A stretch of DNA of 64,000 nt from CBDBDZ01 sp965204215 (GCA_965204215.1 CBDBDZ010000014.1:620001-684000), one strand, 5' to 3'; shown: positions 27,159 to 36,337, counted from the first letter of the stretch. Numbers and translations are program-made. Notes: generated from the letters alone by a model not told the origin.

Positions 27159-28082
27159 ATGACAAGCATTAATGCTGGAGTGCTCCAACCAAAGAGTCAA
27201 TGTGGTTATGTGGCACTTATCGGTAGACCGAATGTTGGCAAGTCGACGTTGCTCAACCATATTTTGCAACAAAAAATCAGCATTACTTCGCGTAAACCAC
27301 AAACCACAAGGCATCAAATTGTAGGCATCAAAACCACAGAGGCGGTACAAATCGTATTTGTCGATACACCTGGTCAACACAGCAGTGGCAAAAAGGCAAT
27401 TAATCGATATATGAATAAAGTGGCAATACAAACATTAAGTGATGTCGATGTGATTGTATTATTAACGGACAGACTAAAATGGACAGAGCAAGATGAATTG
27501 GTAATCAAGCGTTTAGTTAATGCCCAAGAACATAGGAAAGTACCAATCATTGTAGCTTTAAATAAAATTGACAGGCTAGATGACAAATCGTTGCTGTTAC
27601 CGCATATTGAATTTATTCGGCAACAATTGGATTGTGAAATTGTGCCACTATCAGCACTTAAAGGCGATAACTTGCAAACCCTTGAGCAATGCATTGTAAA
27701 AAACCTGCCCGCCGCCGCTTTTCTGTATCCCGACGATCAAGTAACAGACCGTAGCACCCGGTTTTTAGTGGCTGAAATTATTCGTGAAAAAATTATTCGA
27801 CAACTGGGAGATGAAGTTCCCTATGCCAGTACAGTAGAAATTGAAATGTACAGCGTAAAGGGCAAAACGGCACATATAGCTGCATTAATTTGGGTAGAGC
27901 GTGAAGGGCAAAAGCCCATTATTATTGGTGATAAGGGGGCACGGTTAAAATTAATCGGAAGTGAATCACGCAAAGAAATTGAACAATTAATTGATTCGAA
28001 AGTGATGTTAAAACTATGGGTAAAAGTAAGAAGTAACTGGTCAGATAACGATAAAACACTGATTAGCCTAGGTTACGACTAA
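27159..28082 (+). CDS. era: GTPase Era
   Basis: GTP-binding protein that helps mature the 30S subunit and 16S rRNA end. G1 is GRPNVGKSTLLNH, G3 is VDTPGQH, G4 is ALNKIDRLDD, and a C-terminal KH domain follows (VEREGQKPIIIGDKGARLK). The length of 307 residues is normal. It is coupled to recO, whose possible GTG start touches its stop. Confidence 0.97.
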   Translation: MTSINAGVLQPKSQCGYVALIGRPNVGKSTLLNHILQQKISITSRKPQTTRHQIVGIKTTEAVQIVFVDTPGQHSSGKKAINRYMNKVAIQTLSDVDVIVLLTDRLKWTEQDELVIKRLVNAQEHRKVPIIVALNKIDRLDDKSLLLPHIEFIRQQLDCEIVPLSALKGDNLQTLEQCIVKNLPAAAFLYPDDQVTDRSTRFLVAEIIREKIIRQLGDEVPYASTVEIEMYSVKGKTAHIAALIWVEREGQKPIIIGDKGARLKLIGSESRKEIEQLIDSKVMLKLWVKVRSNWSDNDKTLISLGYD

Positions 28083-28106
28083 GTGTTGTCTCGCGCGTCA
28101 TTGAAC

Positions 28107-28799
28107 ATGCAGCAAAGTCACTGCGCTTACCTTTTACATCAGCGTCCCTATAAAGAAACCAGCGCCATTATTAATACTTTCACACAAGAGTTTGGACGTA
28201 TGAATTTTGTGGTAAAAGGTGTTCATAATAATCGTGGAAAAGTTAACAAATGGCAGTTTTTGCAACCATTTAATTTACTACAACTCAGTTGGGTTGGTCG
28301 TTCGGACTTAAAAACATTAACGCAGTGTGACTTGGTGGACTCACCACGTCAATTAACAGGTAACAGACTGTATTCAGGGTTGTATTTAAACGAGCTCATC
28401 TATCACCTGCTCAAACCTTTTGACGTCGCACCAAAACTGTTTTCCAGTTATCACCAAACCATAGCGCAACTATCTGCAAAGCCTATTGAACCACTACTGC
28501 GTCAATTTGAATTAGTGCTGCTGAATGAAACAGGTTTTGGTATCAATTTAAAATATCAGCAAGATGGCGAGCTTATTAACTTGCAACAACACTATCACTT
28601 TGTACCCGAAATGGGGTTTGTAGAGGCTGCCAACGGCATTCAGGGTAGTTGCTTATTGGGAATTGCCGAAGGTAGGTGGGATAATTCGGCAGTATTGGCC
28701 AGCGCCAAAAAACTACTGCGACCTATCATCAATCAACTATTGCAAGGTCGCGAGTTAAAAAGCAGAAAGCTATTCATCAAACAGTCACAAGTCAATTGA
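28107..28799 (+). CDS. recO: DNA repair protein RecO
   Basis: Partner of RecR and RecF in loading RecA. I selected the ATG at 28107, which places 17 residues before the conserved ETSAIINTFTQEFGRM as in the E. coli protein. A GTG at 28083 is open but adds eight residues without family support. The protein has the OB-fold N-terminus and a helical C-terminal part. It follows era and precedes acpS; the pdxJ gene often found between recO and acpS is absent. Confidence 0.93.
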   Translation: MQQSHCAYLLHQRPYKETSAIINTFTQEFGRMNFVVKGVHNNRGKVNKWQFLQPFNLLQLSWVGRSDLKTLTQCDLVDSPRQLTGNRLYSGLYLNELIYHLLKPFDVAPKLFSSYHQTIAQLSAKPIEPLLRQFELVLLNETGFGINLKYQQDGELINLQQHYHFVPEMGFVEAANGIQGSCLLGIAEGRWDNSAVLASAKKLLRPIINQLLQGRELKSRKLFIKQSQVN

Positions 28800-28806
28800 T
28801 ACAATT

Positions 28807-29214
28807 ATGATACTGGGTATAGGTACTGATATTGTTGAAATAGAGCGTATTCGCCAAAGTATGGAAAAAAGTTATCAAAAATTTGTACAGCGCATACTAA
28901 CAAGCAAAGAATATAAACAGTTTCAACAATTAAACTCAAAACAACAACCAGCATTTCTTGCCAAACGCTTTGCTGCCAAAGAAGCCATATCAAAAACGCT
29001 GGGAACAGGAATAGGAAGAGGAGTAAGCTTCCAGCATATTGTCATAGAACATGATGAATATGGCAAACCCATTGCCAGGTTAACAGATGTGGCACTAGAG
29101 CGGGCTAAACATTTATCTAACCAACAACCGATTAACTTGCAAGTAGCGATAAGTGACGAGCAACAATATGCAGTGGCTTACGCTATATTGGAAACGCTTA
29201 TAAAAAACCCATAA
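28807..29214 (+). CDS. acpS: Holo-[acyl-carrier-protein] synthase
   Basis: Transfers 4'-phosphopantetheine from CoA to acyl carrier protein. The start MILGIGTDIVEIERI holds the Mg-binding Asp, and RFAAKEAISKTLGTGI holds the second metal-binding acidic residue. The length of 135 residues is slightly above the usual 126. The stop codon lies inside the 5-base target duplication of a MITE that begins two bases later, so the insertion just spared the gene. Confidence 0.95.
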   Translation: MILGIGTDIVEIERIRQSMEKSYQKFVQRILTSKEYKQFQQLNSKQQPAFLAKRFAAKEAISKTLGTGIGRGVSFQHIVIEHDEYGKPIARLTDVALERAKHLSNQQPINLQVAISDEQQYAVAYAILETLIKNP

Positions 29215-29215
29215 C

Positions 29216-29456
29216 CCTAGATTCCGCAGTTGAACGCTAATTTCACTTCTAAGAGTTTGAATGTTATTGATAAACGCTTATTCTTCGATTCACTTCATAA
29301 GTGAATTACAAACCGCTACCTGGCTTTACAGTCCTTTTCAGTTCACACTGCTGCGTTATGGCTTTTGGTAAGGGCTACAACCATTACCTGCAAGCCATGC
29401 CTTGCATTATTTCCTGAAAATAACTGTAAATTCCAGGTTCAACTACGGAATCTAGG
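29216..29456. mobile_element. 241-bp MITE, copy 1
   Basis: Begins CCTAGATTCCGCAGTTGAAC and ends with the complement of CCTAGATTCCGTAGTTGAAC, giving 20-bp terminal inverted repeats with one mismatch. It is flanked on both sides by ATAAC (29211-29215 and 29457-29461), a 5-bp target duplication. A second copy of the same length lies at 46697-46937 in opposite orientation, nearly identical. It has no open frame of note and includes an internal hairpin ATTCACTT-cat-AAGTGAAT. It is a non-autonomous element moved by a transposase not seen in this window. It sits between convergent acpS and a DMT transporter gene. Confidence 0.88.
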
Positions 29457-29464
29457 ATAACCAC

Positions 29465-30355
29465 TTAACGATTTTTGGATTTAGTGGGTTGGATGGTTTG
29501 CAAAATTACTGCGCCAATAATAAAAACACCGCCAACTAAAGTTGCGGTGGTGGGCATTTCCCCTACTCCTACCCATACCCAAATGGGGCTCAGAATCACC
29601 TCGGGCATTGCCAATAATGTGACTTGCGCTGCCGGGACATGGCGCGAACCTGTAACAATTAGCAGTGTTCCCAGACCTACCTGGAAAATACCTAATAACA
29701 TGCAGATGATTAAATCAGTAGCAGTGACTACAAAACTGCTATGAAAAAATATTGCAACAGCCAAAATGATACTGACAAATAAGCTACCCAAGAAGCTAAT
29801 CACAAGACTATTGCCTGAAGTGTTAGCGCGCAGGCTAACGGTAAAAAGGCCATAGCACAATGTCATTAAGCATGCATAAACAATACCGCGAATGCCACTT
29901 GTGCCAAGAGCGTCACTAACCATAATGCAAACACCGGTTATTGCAATAATAATGGCGATCACAGTGGCTTTTGAAAGCGCTTCTTTTAGTAGTAACCATG
30001 CAAAAAAACCACTGACAAAAGGTGCCATAGCAATAATTAACATGGCATTAGCAACGGTAGTATGGGTGATGGAAAGTACTAGAAAAATAGATGTACCACT
30101 GAATAAAAGGGCAGAGATTGACTCTTTTTTACCGATATTTTGACGTGACCAATGGAGTATTGAGTTTACAGAAATGCCGGTTAGACGGCTTCTTAACATC
30201 AAAATGACAACTATAAAAAAGCCTTGAAAAATAGCGCGATAAAAAGTAATTTGCATACTATTGGCTTGCTCCATATAGCGAATGCCAATACCCAATAAGC
30301 TGAGGAATACACCGCCCAGCACAATCATTAACATTGAACGATGGTATTTATCCAT
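29465..30355 (-). CDS. EamA/DMT-family inner-membrane transporter
   Basis: A 296-residue protein with about ten membrane segments in two EamA repeats (first beginning MLMIVLGGVFLSLLGIG, second around GTSGIRGIVYACLMTL). The drug/metabolite transporter superfamily exports amino acids, metabolites or drugs; the substrate cannot be predicted. It lies downstream of the ftsYEX block with a 28-base gap, so it may be expressed from that message. It ends close to the MITE that separates it from acpS. Confidence 0.85.
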   Translation of the reverse strand: MDKYHRSMLMIVLGGVFLSLLGIGIRYMEQANSMQITFYRAIFQGFFIVVILMLRSRLTGISVNSILHWSRQNIGKKESISALLFSGTSIFLVLSITHTTVANAMLIIAMAPFVSGFFAWLLLKEALSKATVIAIIIAITGVCIMVSDALGTSGIRGIVYACLMTLCYGLFTVSLRANTSGNSLVISFLGSLFVSIILAVAIFFHSSFVVTATDLIICMLLGIFQVGLGTLLIVTGSRHVPAAQVTLLAMPEVILSPIWVWVGVGEMPTTATLVGGVFIIGAVILQTIQPTKSKNR

Positions 30356-30383
30356 GGTTAGTGGTTCACAGAATTGTGTTGCT

Positions 30384-31340
30384 TTATCTGGGTTCTATAC
30401 TATCTAAATGCCTTCCTACTGCAAGCCATGCTCCCAGTACACCCAATATGCTCGCTGCAGCAATAATAACCAGATTACCTAGTGTCCCAAAACCTTGAAT
30501 GGTTTGTTGCGATGCGCCATATAAAGAAGCTAATTCACTTAATGGCGATTGTAACCAGAAAAGAGCAAGCAGCGACATAATCACACTGAGCACGCCACCT
30601 ACAAGGCCATACCAAAACCCGGTATATAAAAAGGGCCTGCGGACAAAAGCGTTGGTCGCGCCTACTAATTTAACTACAACGATTTCATCGCGTCTGCTTT
30701 CTATTGCGAGGCGAATAGTGTTGCCAATAACCAATACCACGCCAATTGCGAGCAACAATGAAAAGGACCAGACCAAACGCTCAAAAAAAAGGCTAATGGC
30801 TTGCAGACGCGTAACCCATTCCAGGTCAAGTTGTGCCTGGTCAATCAGTGGTAACTTTGTCAATTCATCTCTTATTGATGTCAGCTGTGTAATGCTTAAT
30901 TCAATTTTAGGTTGCACAATAAACACATCAGGCAGGGGGTTTTTATCAAGTGAGTTTAATACTGCTCCCAAACCAGACCAACGCTCAAATTGTTTTAGCC
31001 CTTCATCTGCTGCTATATATTGAAAACTATCAATGAATTGATGCTGGGTGAGAAACTGTTCCAGGCGTTTAACTTGTTTAGATGTTGCATTGTATTCAAT
31101 ATACAAACTAATGGAATTGTCTTGTTGGAGTTGATTGCCTATATCACTTAGTGTACGTGTCATCATTAATAGTAGTGCTGGTAGCACAATGGCTATGGCA
31201 ATAACCACTACTGTCATTAACGACGCCACGGGTTGCCTGATTAAGCGTTGAATACTATCAATTGCAGTTTTGTGGTGGTTAAGCGCCCATGAAGTAATGC
31301 TCCAGCCTTTCTTAGAATAACTGGTTTGACTACTAGCCAT
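30384..31340 (-). CDS. ftsX: Cell division protein FtsX
   Basis: Permease-like partner of FtsE that activates periplasmic amidase activity at the septum. From the ATG at 31340, which overlaps the ftsE stop by eight bases, the product is 318 residues. A start at 31382 is open but would overlap ftsE by 50 bases. It has four membrane segments: one after an N-terminal cytoplasmic stretch (ASLMTVVVIAIAIVLPALLL) and three at the end. The large periplasmic loop sits between. FtsX works with amidase activators, and an AmiC-type amidase is encoded at 36334. Confidence 0.94.
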   Translation of the reverse strand: MASSQTSYSKKGWSITSWALNHHKTAIDSIQRLIRQPVASLMTVVVIAIAIVLPALLLMMTRTLSDIGNQLQQDNSISLYIEYNATSKQVKRLEQFLTQHQFIDSFQYIAADEGLKQFERWSGLGAVLNSLDKNPLPDVFIVQPKIELSITQLTSIRDELTKLPLIDQAQLDLEWVTRLQAISLFFERLVWSFSLLLAIGVVLVIGNTIRLAIESRRDEIVVVKLVGATNAFVRRPFLYTGFWYGLVGGVLSVIMSLLALFWLQSPLSELASLYGASQQTIQGFGTLGNLVIIAAASILGVLGAWLAVGRHLDSIEPR

Positions 31341-32016
31341 GCTTTTCAGCGTAGGGGAGGTTGATGATTTCGCCAGCTTCAAGCATTAATTCAGGTTTAT
31401 ACATGTTACGAATTAAATTAATGTCATGAGTGGCAATTAATAGCGTTACGCCTAAGGCGTTAAATTGGCTAAATAACGTCATAATATTAGCTGATAGTCC
31501 GGGGTCGAGATTACCTGTCGGTTCATCGGCCAATAAAATTTGCGGTTTGTGAACCACTGCCCTGGCAATGCCTACTCTCTGCTGTTCACCACCTGATAGT
31601 GATTCAGGAAGATTGCTGGCTTTGTTTAGCAGCCCGACTTTATCCAACGCCGCTTGAACTTTACGCTTGGTTTCGGTTATTGACATCCCTTGAATAATCA
31701 GGGGTAACGCCACATTGTCAAATACATTGCGGTCAAACAATAATTGATGGTCTTGAAATACCACGCCAATATTGCGGCGGTGATATGGCGTTTGACGTTT
31801 GGTGAAACGTGCAATATTTTGGTTGCCAATAAGAACTTGCCCTCTTGAAGGGCGTTCCAGCAACATGATGAGTTTGAGTAAAGTGCTTTTCCCCGCTCCT
31901 GAATGACCTGTGAGAAAGGTCATGGAACCAGATGGCAATTCAAAACTGGCATCTGAAAGTGCTTGCTGTCCATTGGGATAGCGTTTAGTGACGGTGTCAA
32001 AAACAATGCCAGTCAT
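31333..32016 (-). CDS. ftsE: Cell division ATP-binding protein FtsE
   Basis: ABC-type ATPase of the FtsEX complex. Walker A is GHSGAGKSTLLKL, the signature LSGGEQQRVGIARA and Walker B ILLADEPTGNLD are intact. The length of 227 residues is standard. The order ftsY-ftsE-ftsX is the conserved gammaproteobacterial operon. Confidence 0.97.
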   Translation of the reverse strand: MTGIVFDTVTKRYPNGQQALSDASFELPSGSMTFLTGHSGAGKSTLLKLIMLLERPSRGQVLIGNQNIARFTKRQTPYHRRNIGVVFQDHQLLFDRNVFDNVALPLIIQGMSITETKRKVQAALDKVGLLNKASNLPESLSGGEQQRVGIARAVVHKPQILLADEPTGNLDPGLSANIMTLFSQFNALGVTLLIATHDINLIRNMYKPELMLEAGEIINLPYAEKHG

Positions 32017-32025
32017 TGAACTAAA

Positions 32026-33006
32026 TTAGAATATGCTATCAATATATTGTTGCGCATCAAAAGGCACTAAGTCGGTCATTTTTTCACCTGTACCGATAAA
32101 AAAAATGGGTAGTTTAAAAGTATTGACCAAAGCCAGCAAAATACCGCCTTTGGCTGTGCCATCCATTTTCGTTAAAATTAAGCCGCTAACATTGACCGCT
32201 TTGCCAAATTCGCGAGCTTGATGAATGGCATTTTGTCCGGTTGAAGCATCCACTACCAGCAATACTTCATGAGGGGCGCTGTCATCAGCTTTGCCAATGA
32301 CGCGTTTGATTTTACTTAATTCATCCATTAAATGACTTTTATTGTGCAAACGTCCTGCCGTATCGGCAATCACAACATTGTGCTGGCGAGCATTGGCAGA
32401 AGTAATAGCATCGTAAATAACTGCGGCACTATCAGCGCCTTCGCCCTGGTAAATAACGTCAATTGAATGGTTGTTGCCCCAGTGTTGCAGTTGTTCACTT
32501 GCCGCGGCTCTAAAGGTATCACCAGCTGCCAATAATACAGAATGCCCCTGCTGCTTAAGTCTATAACTGAGTTTGCCAATACTGGTAGTTTTACCCACAC
32601 CATTCACTCCTACTACTAAAACAATAAAGGGTGATTGGTCTGTAACCTGAAAGTTGCGTTGGTTAACTTGTAACATATTGAGCATAGTGTTTTTTAATTT
32701 ATTGATAATAGTGTCAATATTTGCAAGCTCTTTTTTTGTGGTAGTTTCTTCAATGGTTGCAATCAGGTTTTGAGTCACTTCAATGCCTAAGTCAGCATTG
32801 AGCAAAAGCGTTTCAATTTCTTCTAATATGTCATAATCCAGCTGCTTTTTGCCTAACAGCAGGGCTTTTAGTTGAGTGCCCCAACGCACTTTGGGTTTGG
32901 GTAAATTGGGTTCAAGTGCCGTTTCGGGTGGGCTGGTTTTCAGTTTAGAAATATTACTATCTGACTTATTATTTTGCTTTTTTGATTCCCAGAATTTTAG
33001 CGCCAT
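32026..33006 (-). CDS. ftsY: Signal recognition particle receptor FtsY
   Basis: SRP-receptor GTPase guiding membrane proteins to SecYEG. I chose the ATG at 33006; a TTG one codon upstream is open. The acidic A domain is very short here (about 50 residues, compared with 200 in E. coli), so the protein is 326 residues. The NG domain shows GVNGVGKTTSIGKL, DTAGRLHNKSHLMDEL and TKMDGTAKGG. ftsE follows after nine bases. Confidence 0.96.
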   Translation of the reverse strand: MALKFWESKKQNNKSDSNISKLKTSPPETALEPNLPKPKVRWGTQLKALLLGKKQLDYDILEEIETLLLNADLGIEVTQNLIATIEETTTKKELANIDTIINKLKNTMLNMLQVNQRNFQVTDQSPFIVLVVGVNGVGKTTSIGKLSYRLKQQGHSVLLAAGDTFRAAASEQLQHWGNNHSIDVIYQGEGADSAAVIYDAITSANARQHNVVIADTAGRLHNKSHLMDELSKIKRVIGKADDSAPHEVLLVVDASTGQNAIHQAREFGKAVNVSGLILTKMDGTAKGGILLALVNTFKLPIFFIGTGEKMTDLVPFDAQQYIDSIF

Positions 33007-33015
33007 CAATCCAGC

Positions 33016-34101
33016 CTAAATATTTGGGTTTTCAGCAGTGACAAGTGGTACTTCAACCAATTTGCCCTCCCGATAAATTTGTAAGTTCAATGTATTGCCT
33101 GCGGGAATGCGAGATAACAATGACTGCGTTTTATTGATGTTGGTGATTTTTTCATCGTTGATAGTGAGAATAATATCGCCTCTTTCAATACCCTGGAGTT
33201 GTGCAGGACCACCATCAAAAATAATTTCAACCAGCAGCCCAATACTGGTTTCCGCCAGACCACCAGTAAAATTAATAGAAATAAACTGTCCGGTAAAACC
33301 CAACCACCCGCGATGTACAATTTCGTTCATCACGTTAACGGCTACGTTGGAAGGTATGGCAAAGCCAATGCCTGAATCCACTGCATTGGTATTAATGCCT
33401 TGTAATAAACCTTCGTGACTTATCAAGGCTCCGCCAGAACTTCCAAAATTAAAACCAGCATCGGTTTGAATATATTGCTCCTGGTTATTCAGCCCGCGTA
33501 CTGTTCTATCCAGTCCACTAACAATGCCTTGGCTAACCGACTGTCCAATACCGTAAGGGTTGCCAATTGCCAGTACGATATCGCCAATTCGCAATTGCGA
33601 TGAGTCACCAACAGGTATAACAGGCAGGTTTTCCAGTTCTACTTTTAACACTGCTAAATCGGTTTTGGCATCGCTGCCAATAAGGGAGGCGTGAGACTCG
33701 CGACCATCAGGCAATAAAACATGAATTTGATCAGCGCCAGAAATAACATGCATAGCTGTTAAAATATAGCCTTCAGGTGAAATAATTACCCCGGAACCAA
33801 GCGAGTTTTCAACCCTTCGCTCTGTGCGGGTACGCTGTCTCAAAAAGCGTTGCAAAAATGGATCATTGGTAACGGTTCTATCTCTGACCGTTCTTGTATA
33901 AATATTAACGACTGAGGGTGCAGCGGTGCTAACAGCATCAGCAAAGGAAACCATTTCAATTTTGGCAGGGAAAGTCTGCGACTTCTGTAATACATTCCAT
34001 TTAAAAGGGTCTGCAACGATTAACAGCAATGCCAATAGCAAACCTGCCAACATGGGCCATAGATAATATTGTAAAAATGTTTTTAAAACGGCAAAGGACA
34101 T
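33016..34101 (-). CDS. degS: DegS-type membrane-anchored serine protease
   Basis: Periplasmic trypsin-like protease with one PDZ domain, involved in envelope-stress signalling by cutting an anti-sigma factor. The 361-residue protein begins with a membrane anchor (LWPMLAGLLLALLLIV) rather than a cleaved signal. The His of the triad is in TAMHVISG, the Asp in GSDAKTDLAVLKV, and the Ser in NFGSSGGALIS, where the common GNSGG is GSSGG but the nucleophile remains. The PDZ domain holds LQGIERGDIILTIND. No rseA/rseB genes are near. It directly follows ftsY's upstream side with six bases between the coding ends, so the two could be co-transcribed. Confidence 0.9.
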   Translation of the reverse strand: MSFAVLKTFLQYYLWPMLAGLLLALLLIVADPFKWNVLQKSQTFPAKIEMVSFADAVSTAAPSVVNIYTRTVRDRTVTNDPFLQRFLRQRTRTERRVENSLGSGVIISPEGYILTAMHVISGADQIHVLLPDGRESHASLIGSDAKTDLAVLKVELENLPVIPVGDSSQLRIGDIVLAIGNPYGIGQSVSQGIVSGLDRTVRGLNNQEQYIQTDAGFNFGSSGGALISHEGLLQGINTNAVDSGIGFAIPSNVAVNVMNEIVHRGWLGFTGQFISINFTGGLAETSIGLLVEIIFDGGPAQLQGIERGDIILTINDEKITNINKTQSLLSRIPAGNTLNLQIYREGKLVEVPLVTAENPNI

Positions 34102-34137
34102 ATGAGTGATTGTACTATGTTCATGTCCCTTGTTCCA

Positions 34138-34310
34138 TTATTAACCTGACAATAAAATACCGCTTCTGCGTATTTTATTGCTCACCCTTGAAATACTGGC
34201 AAAAATATGCGAATTTTCTTGTATTTCAAGGATTCGCAACTGAGCTATCGCTCATAGGTGGCACTTCCTTGTGCCACATATTAGCTCGGTATTTTCATGC
34301 CGAATTAATA
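34138..34310. repeat. Double-hairpin intergenic repeat, long copy
   Basis: Between ruvX and degS. Read on the minus strand it starts TTAATTCGGCATGAAAATAC and ends CAGGTTAATAA. It contains a GGTGGCAC/GTGCCACC-type hairpin with the loop AAGGAA, a GAGC/GCTC stem, a CCTTGAAATAC/GTATTTCAAGG stem and an AATAAAATAC/GTATTTTATT stem. Two shorter copies are at 39541-39624 and 46241-46323. Its first TTA forms the ruvX stop codon, so it probably doubles as the terminator or RNA end of ruvX. Confidence 0.8.
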
Positions 34311-34724
34311 ACGTTTTTCATTTACTCTTTCATTTAACCAGGATTGCAAAATTAATTGGGCAGCGAGGTCATCTACTCTGTCCCGACCCAATTCTTTATT
34401 GAGTTCTCGAGCCTCGTGACTGGTTAAACGCTCGTCGATAAACTCGGTTTTAATGTGGGTTTGTTGTTGCAACTGATTGGCGAATTTAACAGCACCCTTG
34501 GTTGCGCTAATCTCGCTACCATCAAATGTGGTGGGATAGCCGACAATCAGGTATTGTGGCCGCCACTGGTTAATCAGACGTTTAACTTCATTCCAGTTGG
34601 GCTTACCGTTTTTAGCGGTCAATACGCATAAACCATTAGCAGTAGCGGTTTGTAAATTGCCAACGGCGACACCAATGCGTTTGGTGCCGTAATCAAACCC
34701 AAGGACGCGACTATTATGAACCAT
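34305..34724 (-). CDS. yqgF: Putative pre-16S rRNA nuclease / Holliday junction resolvase-like YqgF
   Basis: RNase H-fold protein of 139 residues (YqgF/RuvX family) involved in 16S rRNA 5'-end maturation. The opening RVLGFDYGTKRIGVAVGN holds the first acidic residue, FIDERLTSHEA the second, and DDLAAQLILQSWL the third. It overlaps the queG end by 11 bases. The UPF0301 gene yqgE, often adjacent, is missing. Confidence 0.93.
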   Translation of the reverse strand: MVHNSRVLGFDYGTKRIGVAVGNLQTATANGLCVLTAKNGKPNWNEVKRLINQWRPQYLIVGYPTTFDGSEISATKGAVKFANQLQQQTHIKTEFIDERLTSHEARELNKELGRDRVDDLAAQLILQSWLNERVNEKRY

Positions 34725-35832
34725 GTCTGGTTTGCAATTTATTTAGTGCCCAGGAAACATGTTCTGTAATAACAGGGTTTTCGCTATATTTTTTGGCATT
34801 GAGTGCAGCAATAGCTTCTACAGTCGGGTTACCATTGCCAAGGCCAATAGCCAAATTGCGCTGCCAGCTTTCATAGCCGCTGCGCCGAATGGCAGACCCA
34901 GCAGTCTTGTCGAGATACGCTTGCTCACTCCAATTAAATAATTCTAACAAAGTGCTGTCGTGAAGATTATGTCGAGGCTTGAAGTCATCCTCTTTGCTGT
35001 GTTTTGCATAGCGATTCCACGGGCAAACCAATTGACAATCGTCACAGCCAAATACGCGATTGCCCATTTGGTGGCGCAATTCCTCCTCAATAATACCCTT
35101 GTATTCAATGGTTAAATACGAAATGCAGCGACGTGCGTCCAGTACATAAGGCTCTGGAAAAGCGTTAGTAGGGCATACGGTAAGGCAAGCTTTGCATTTG
35201 CCACATTGGTCATCGGTTTTGTGGTTTTCTACAGCATCGGGTTCCAGAGGGATACTGGTAAACAATTCGCCCAGGAAAAACCATGAACCTTGCTGTTTAT
35301 TGAGTAATAAAGTATTTTTACCAATCCAGCCTAACCTTGCTTTTTCAGCCAGGGGCTTTTCTAAAACGGGCGCACTGTCGACAAAAGGGCGCTGTGATAA
35401 ATCACTATTGAAAGCGCTTTCGGAAAGATAGTCTTTAATGCGGAACCCTAAAGTTGCGAGTCGCTTGCGAATGAGTTTGTGGTAGTCTCTACCCAGTGCA
35501 TAGCGAGAAATGTAGGCTTTATCCGGTGTTTGTAGCAGCTGCAAGGGTTGCTCGATACGCTTTAAAGAATCGCTTAAGTAATTCATTTGCAAGCTAATAA
35601 TACTTAGTGTCTTAGGAACTAAAAGTTCAGGGCTTTGTCTGTTTTCAATAGAATTAGCCATCCAGTCCATATCGCCATGATAGCCTTGTTTTAGCCATCG
35701 TTGCAATCGAGGCGTATAATCACTCACATCAATATTGCTAAAACCACAATTGGTAAAACCAAGTTCCGCGCTCCAATTTTTAATTAATGGTTTTAACTCT
35801 GCTTGAAACGCGATAGAATATAAATTTGCCAT
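34714..35832 (-). CDS. queG: Epoxyqueuosine reductase
   Basis: Cobalamin- and iron-sulfur-dependent enzyme that reduces epoxyqueuosine in tRNA to queuosine, the last step after QueA. The 372-residue chain has the catalytic YARGRDYHK-like YALGRDYHK, and the two 4Fe-4S sites in CGKCKACLTVCPTNAF and CDDCQLVCPWN. The C-terminal HEAT-like repeat domain is present (SENPVITEHVSWALNKL). It is divergent from tsaE with a 106-base gap, the opposite of the usual tsaE-nnr-queG neighbourhood in relatives. nnr is absent. Confidence 0.96.
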   Translation of the reverse strand: MANLYSIAFQAELKPLIKNWSAELGFTNCGFSNIDVSDYTPRLQRWLKQGYHGDMDWMANSIENRQSPELLVPKTLSIISLQMNYLSDSLKRIEQPLQLLQTPDKAYISRYALGRDYHKLIRKRLATLGFRIKDYLSESAFNSDLSQRPFVDSAPVLEKPLAEKARLGWIGKNTLLLNKQQGSWFFLGELFTSIPLEPDAVENHKTDDQCGKCKACLTVCPTNAFPEPYVLDARRCISYLTIEYKGIIEEELRHQMGNRVFGCDDCQLVCPWNRYAKHSKEDDFKPRHNLHDSTLLELFNWSEQAYLDKTAGSAIRRSGYESWQRNLAIGLGNGNPTVEAIAALNAKKYSENPVITEHVSWALNKLQTRHGS

Positions 35833-35938
35833 ATGGGTTTAGTCTTAAGTGTCACAGTGCTAATTATAAAGTATATAGTTCCACAGGTTATATCTCATTA
35901 ACAGTTCCGATAAAATTACATTTATTGATGAACCAACC

Positions 35939-36337
35939 ATGTACGAATGGGGTGTACAGTTGTCGCAAAAATTTAAAGATGGTGGTTTGATATTTTTGCA
36001 AGGGGCATTAGGTGTTGGTAAGACAACATTTTGCAAGTCAATTCTTCAAGGACTAGGTCATTGTGGAATTGTCAAAAGCCCCACTTATACTATTGTTGAA
36101 AACTATCAATTATCAGATTTGGTGGTATATCACTTTGATTTGTACCGTTTGGCAGACCCTGAAGAGTTGGAATATATTGGGGGTAGAGAGTATTTTGATA
36201 ATAACCAACGTGCGCTTTGTTTAGTTGAGTGGCCTGAAAAAGCGCAATGCTGGTTACCGCCACCTGATTGGTGGATAAAAATTGAAATATCCCATGGTGC
36301 AAGGACAGTACAGCTTGCAGAAGGCAAAGGTTCGTGA
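35939..36337 (+). CDS. tsaE: tRNA threonylcarbamoyladenosine biosynthesis protein TsaE
   Basis: ATPase needed for t6A formation on tRNA. Walker A is GALGVGKTTFCKSI. Family blocks VKSPTYTIVENY and VVYHFDLYRLADPEELEYIG follow. From the first ATG it has 132 residues and lacks about 14 residues of the normal N-terminus. The frame is open upstream to 35879 and encodes residues resembling that missing part (KITFIDEPT aligns with the family VIPLPDEQA), but it contains no ATG, GTG or TTG. Translation may therefore begin at an ATT, for example at 35897 or 35915. Its stop overlaps the GTG start of the amidase. Confidence 0.92.
   Translation: MYEWGVQLSQKFKDGGLIFLQGALGVGKTTFCKSILQGLGHCGIVKSPTYTIVENYQLSDLVVYHFDLYRLADPEELEYIGGREYFDNNQRALCLVEWPEKAQCWLPPPDWWIKIEISHGARTVQLAEGKGS

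Noticed and set aside
29216..29456. The MITE as a structured RNA gene
   Set aside because: Perfect inverted ends with a 5-base target duplication and a second mobile copy identify it as a transposon derivative.
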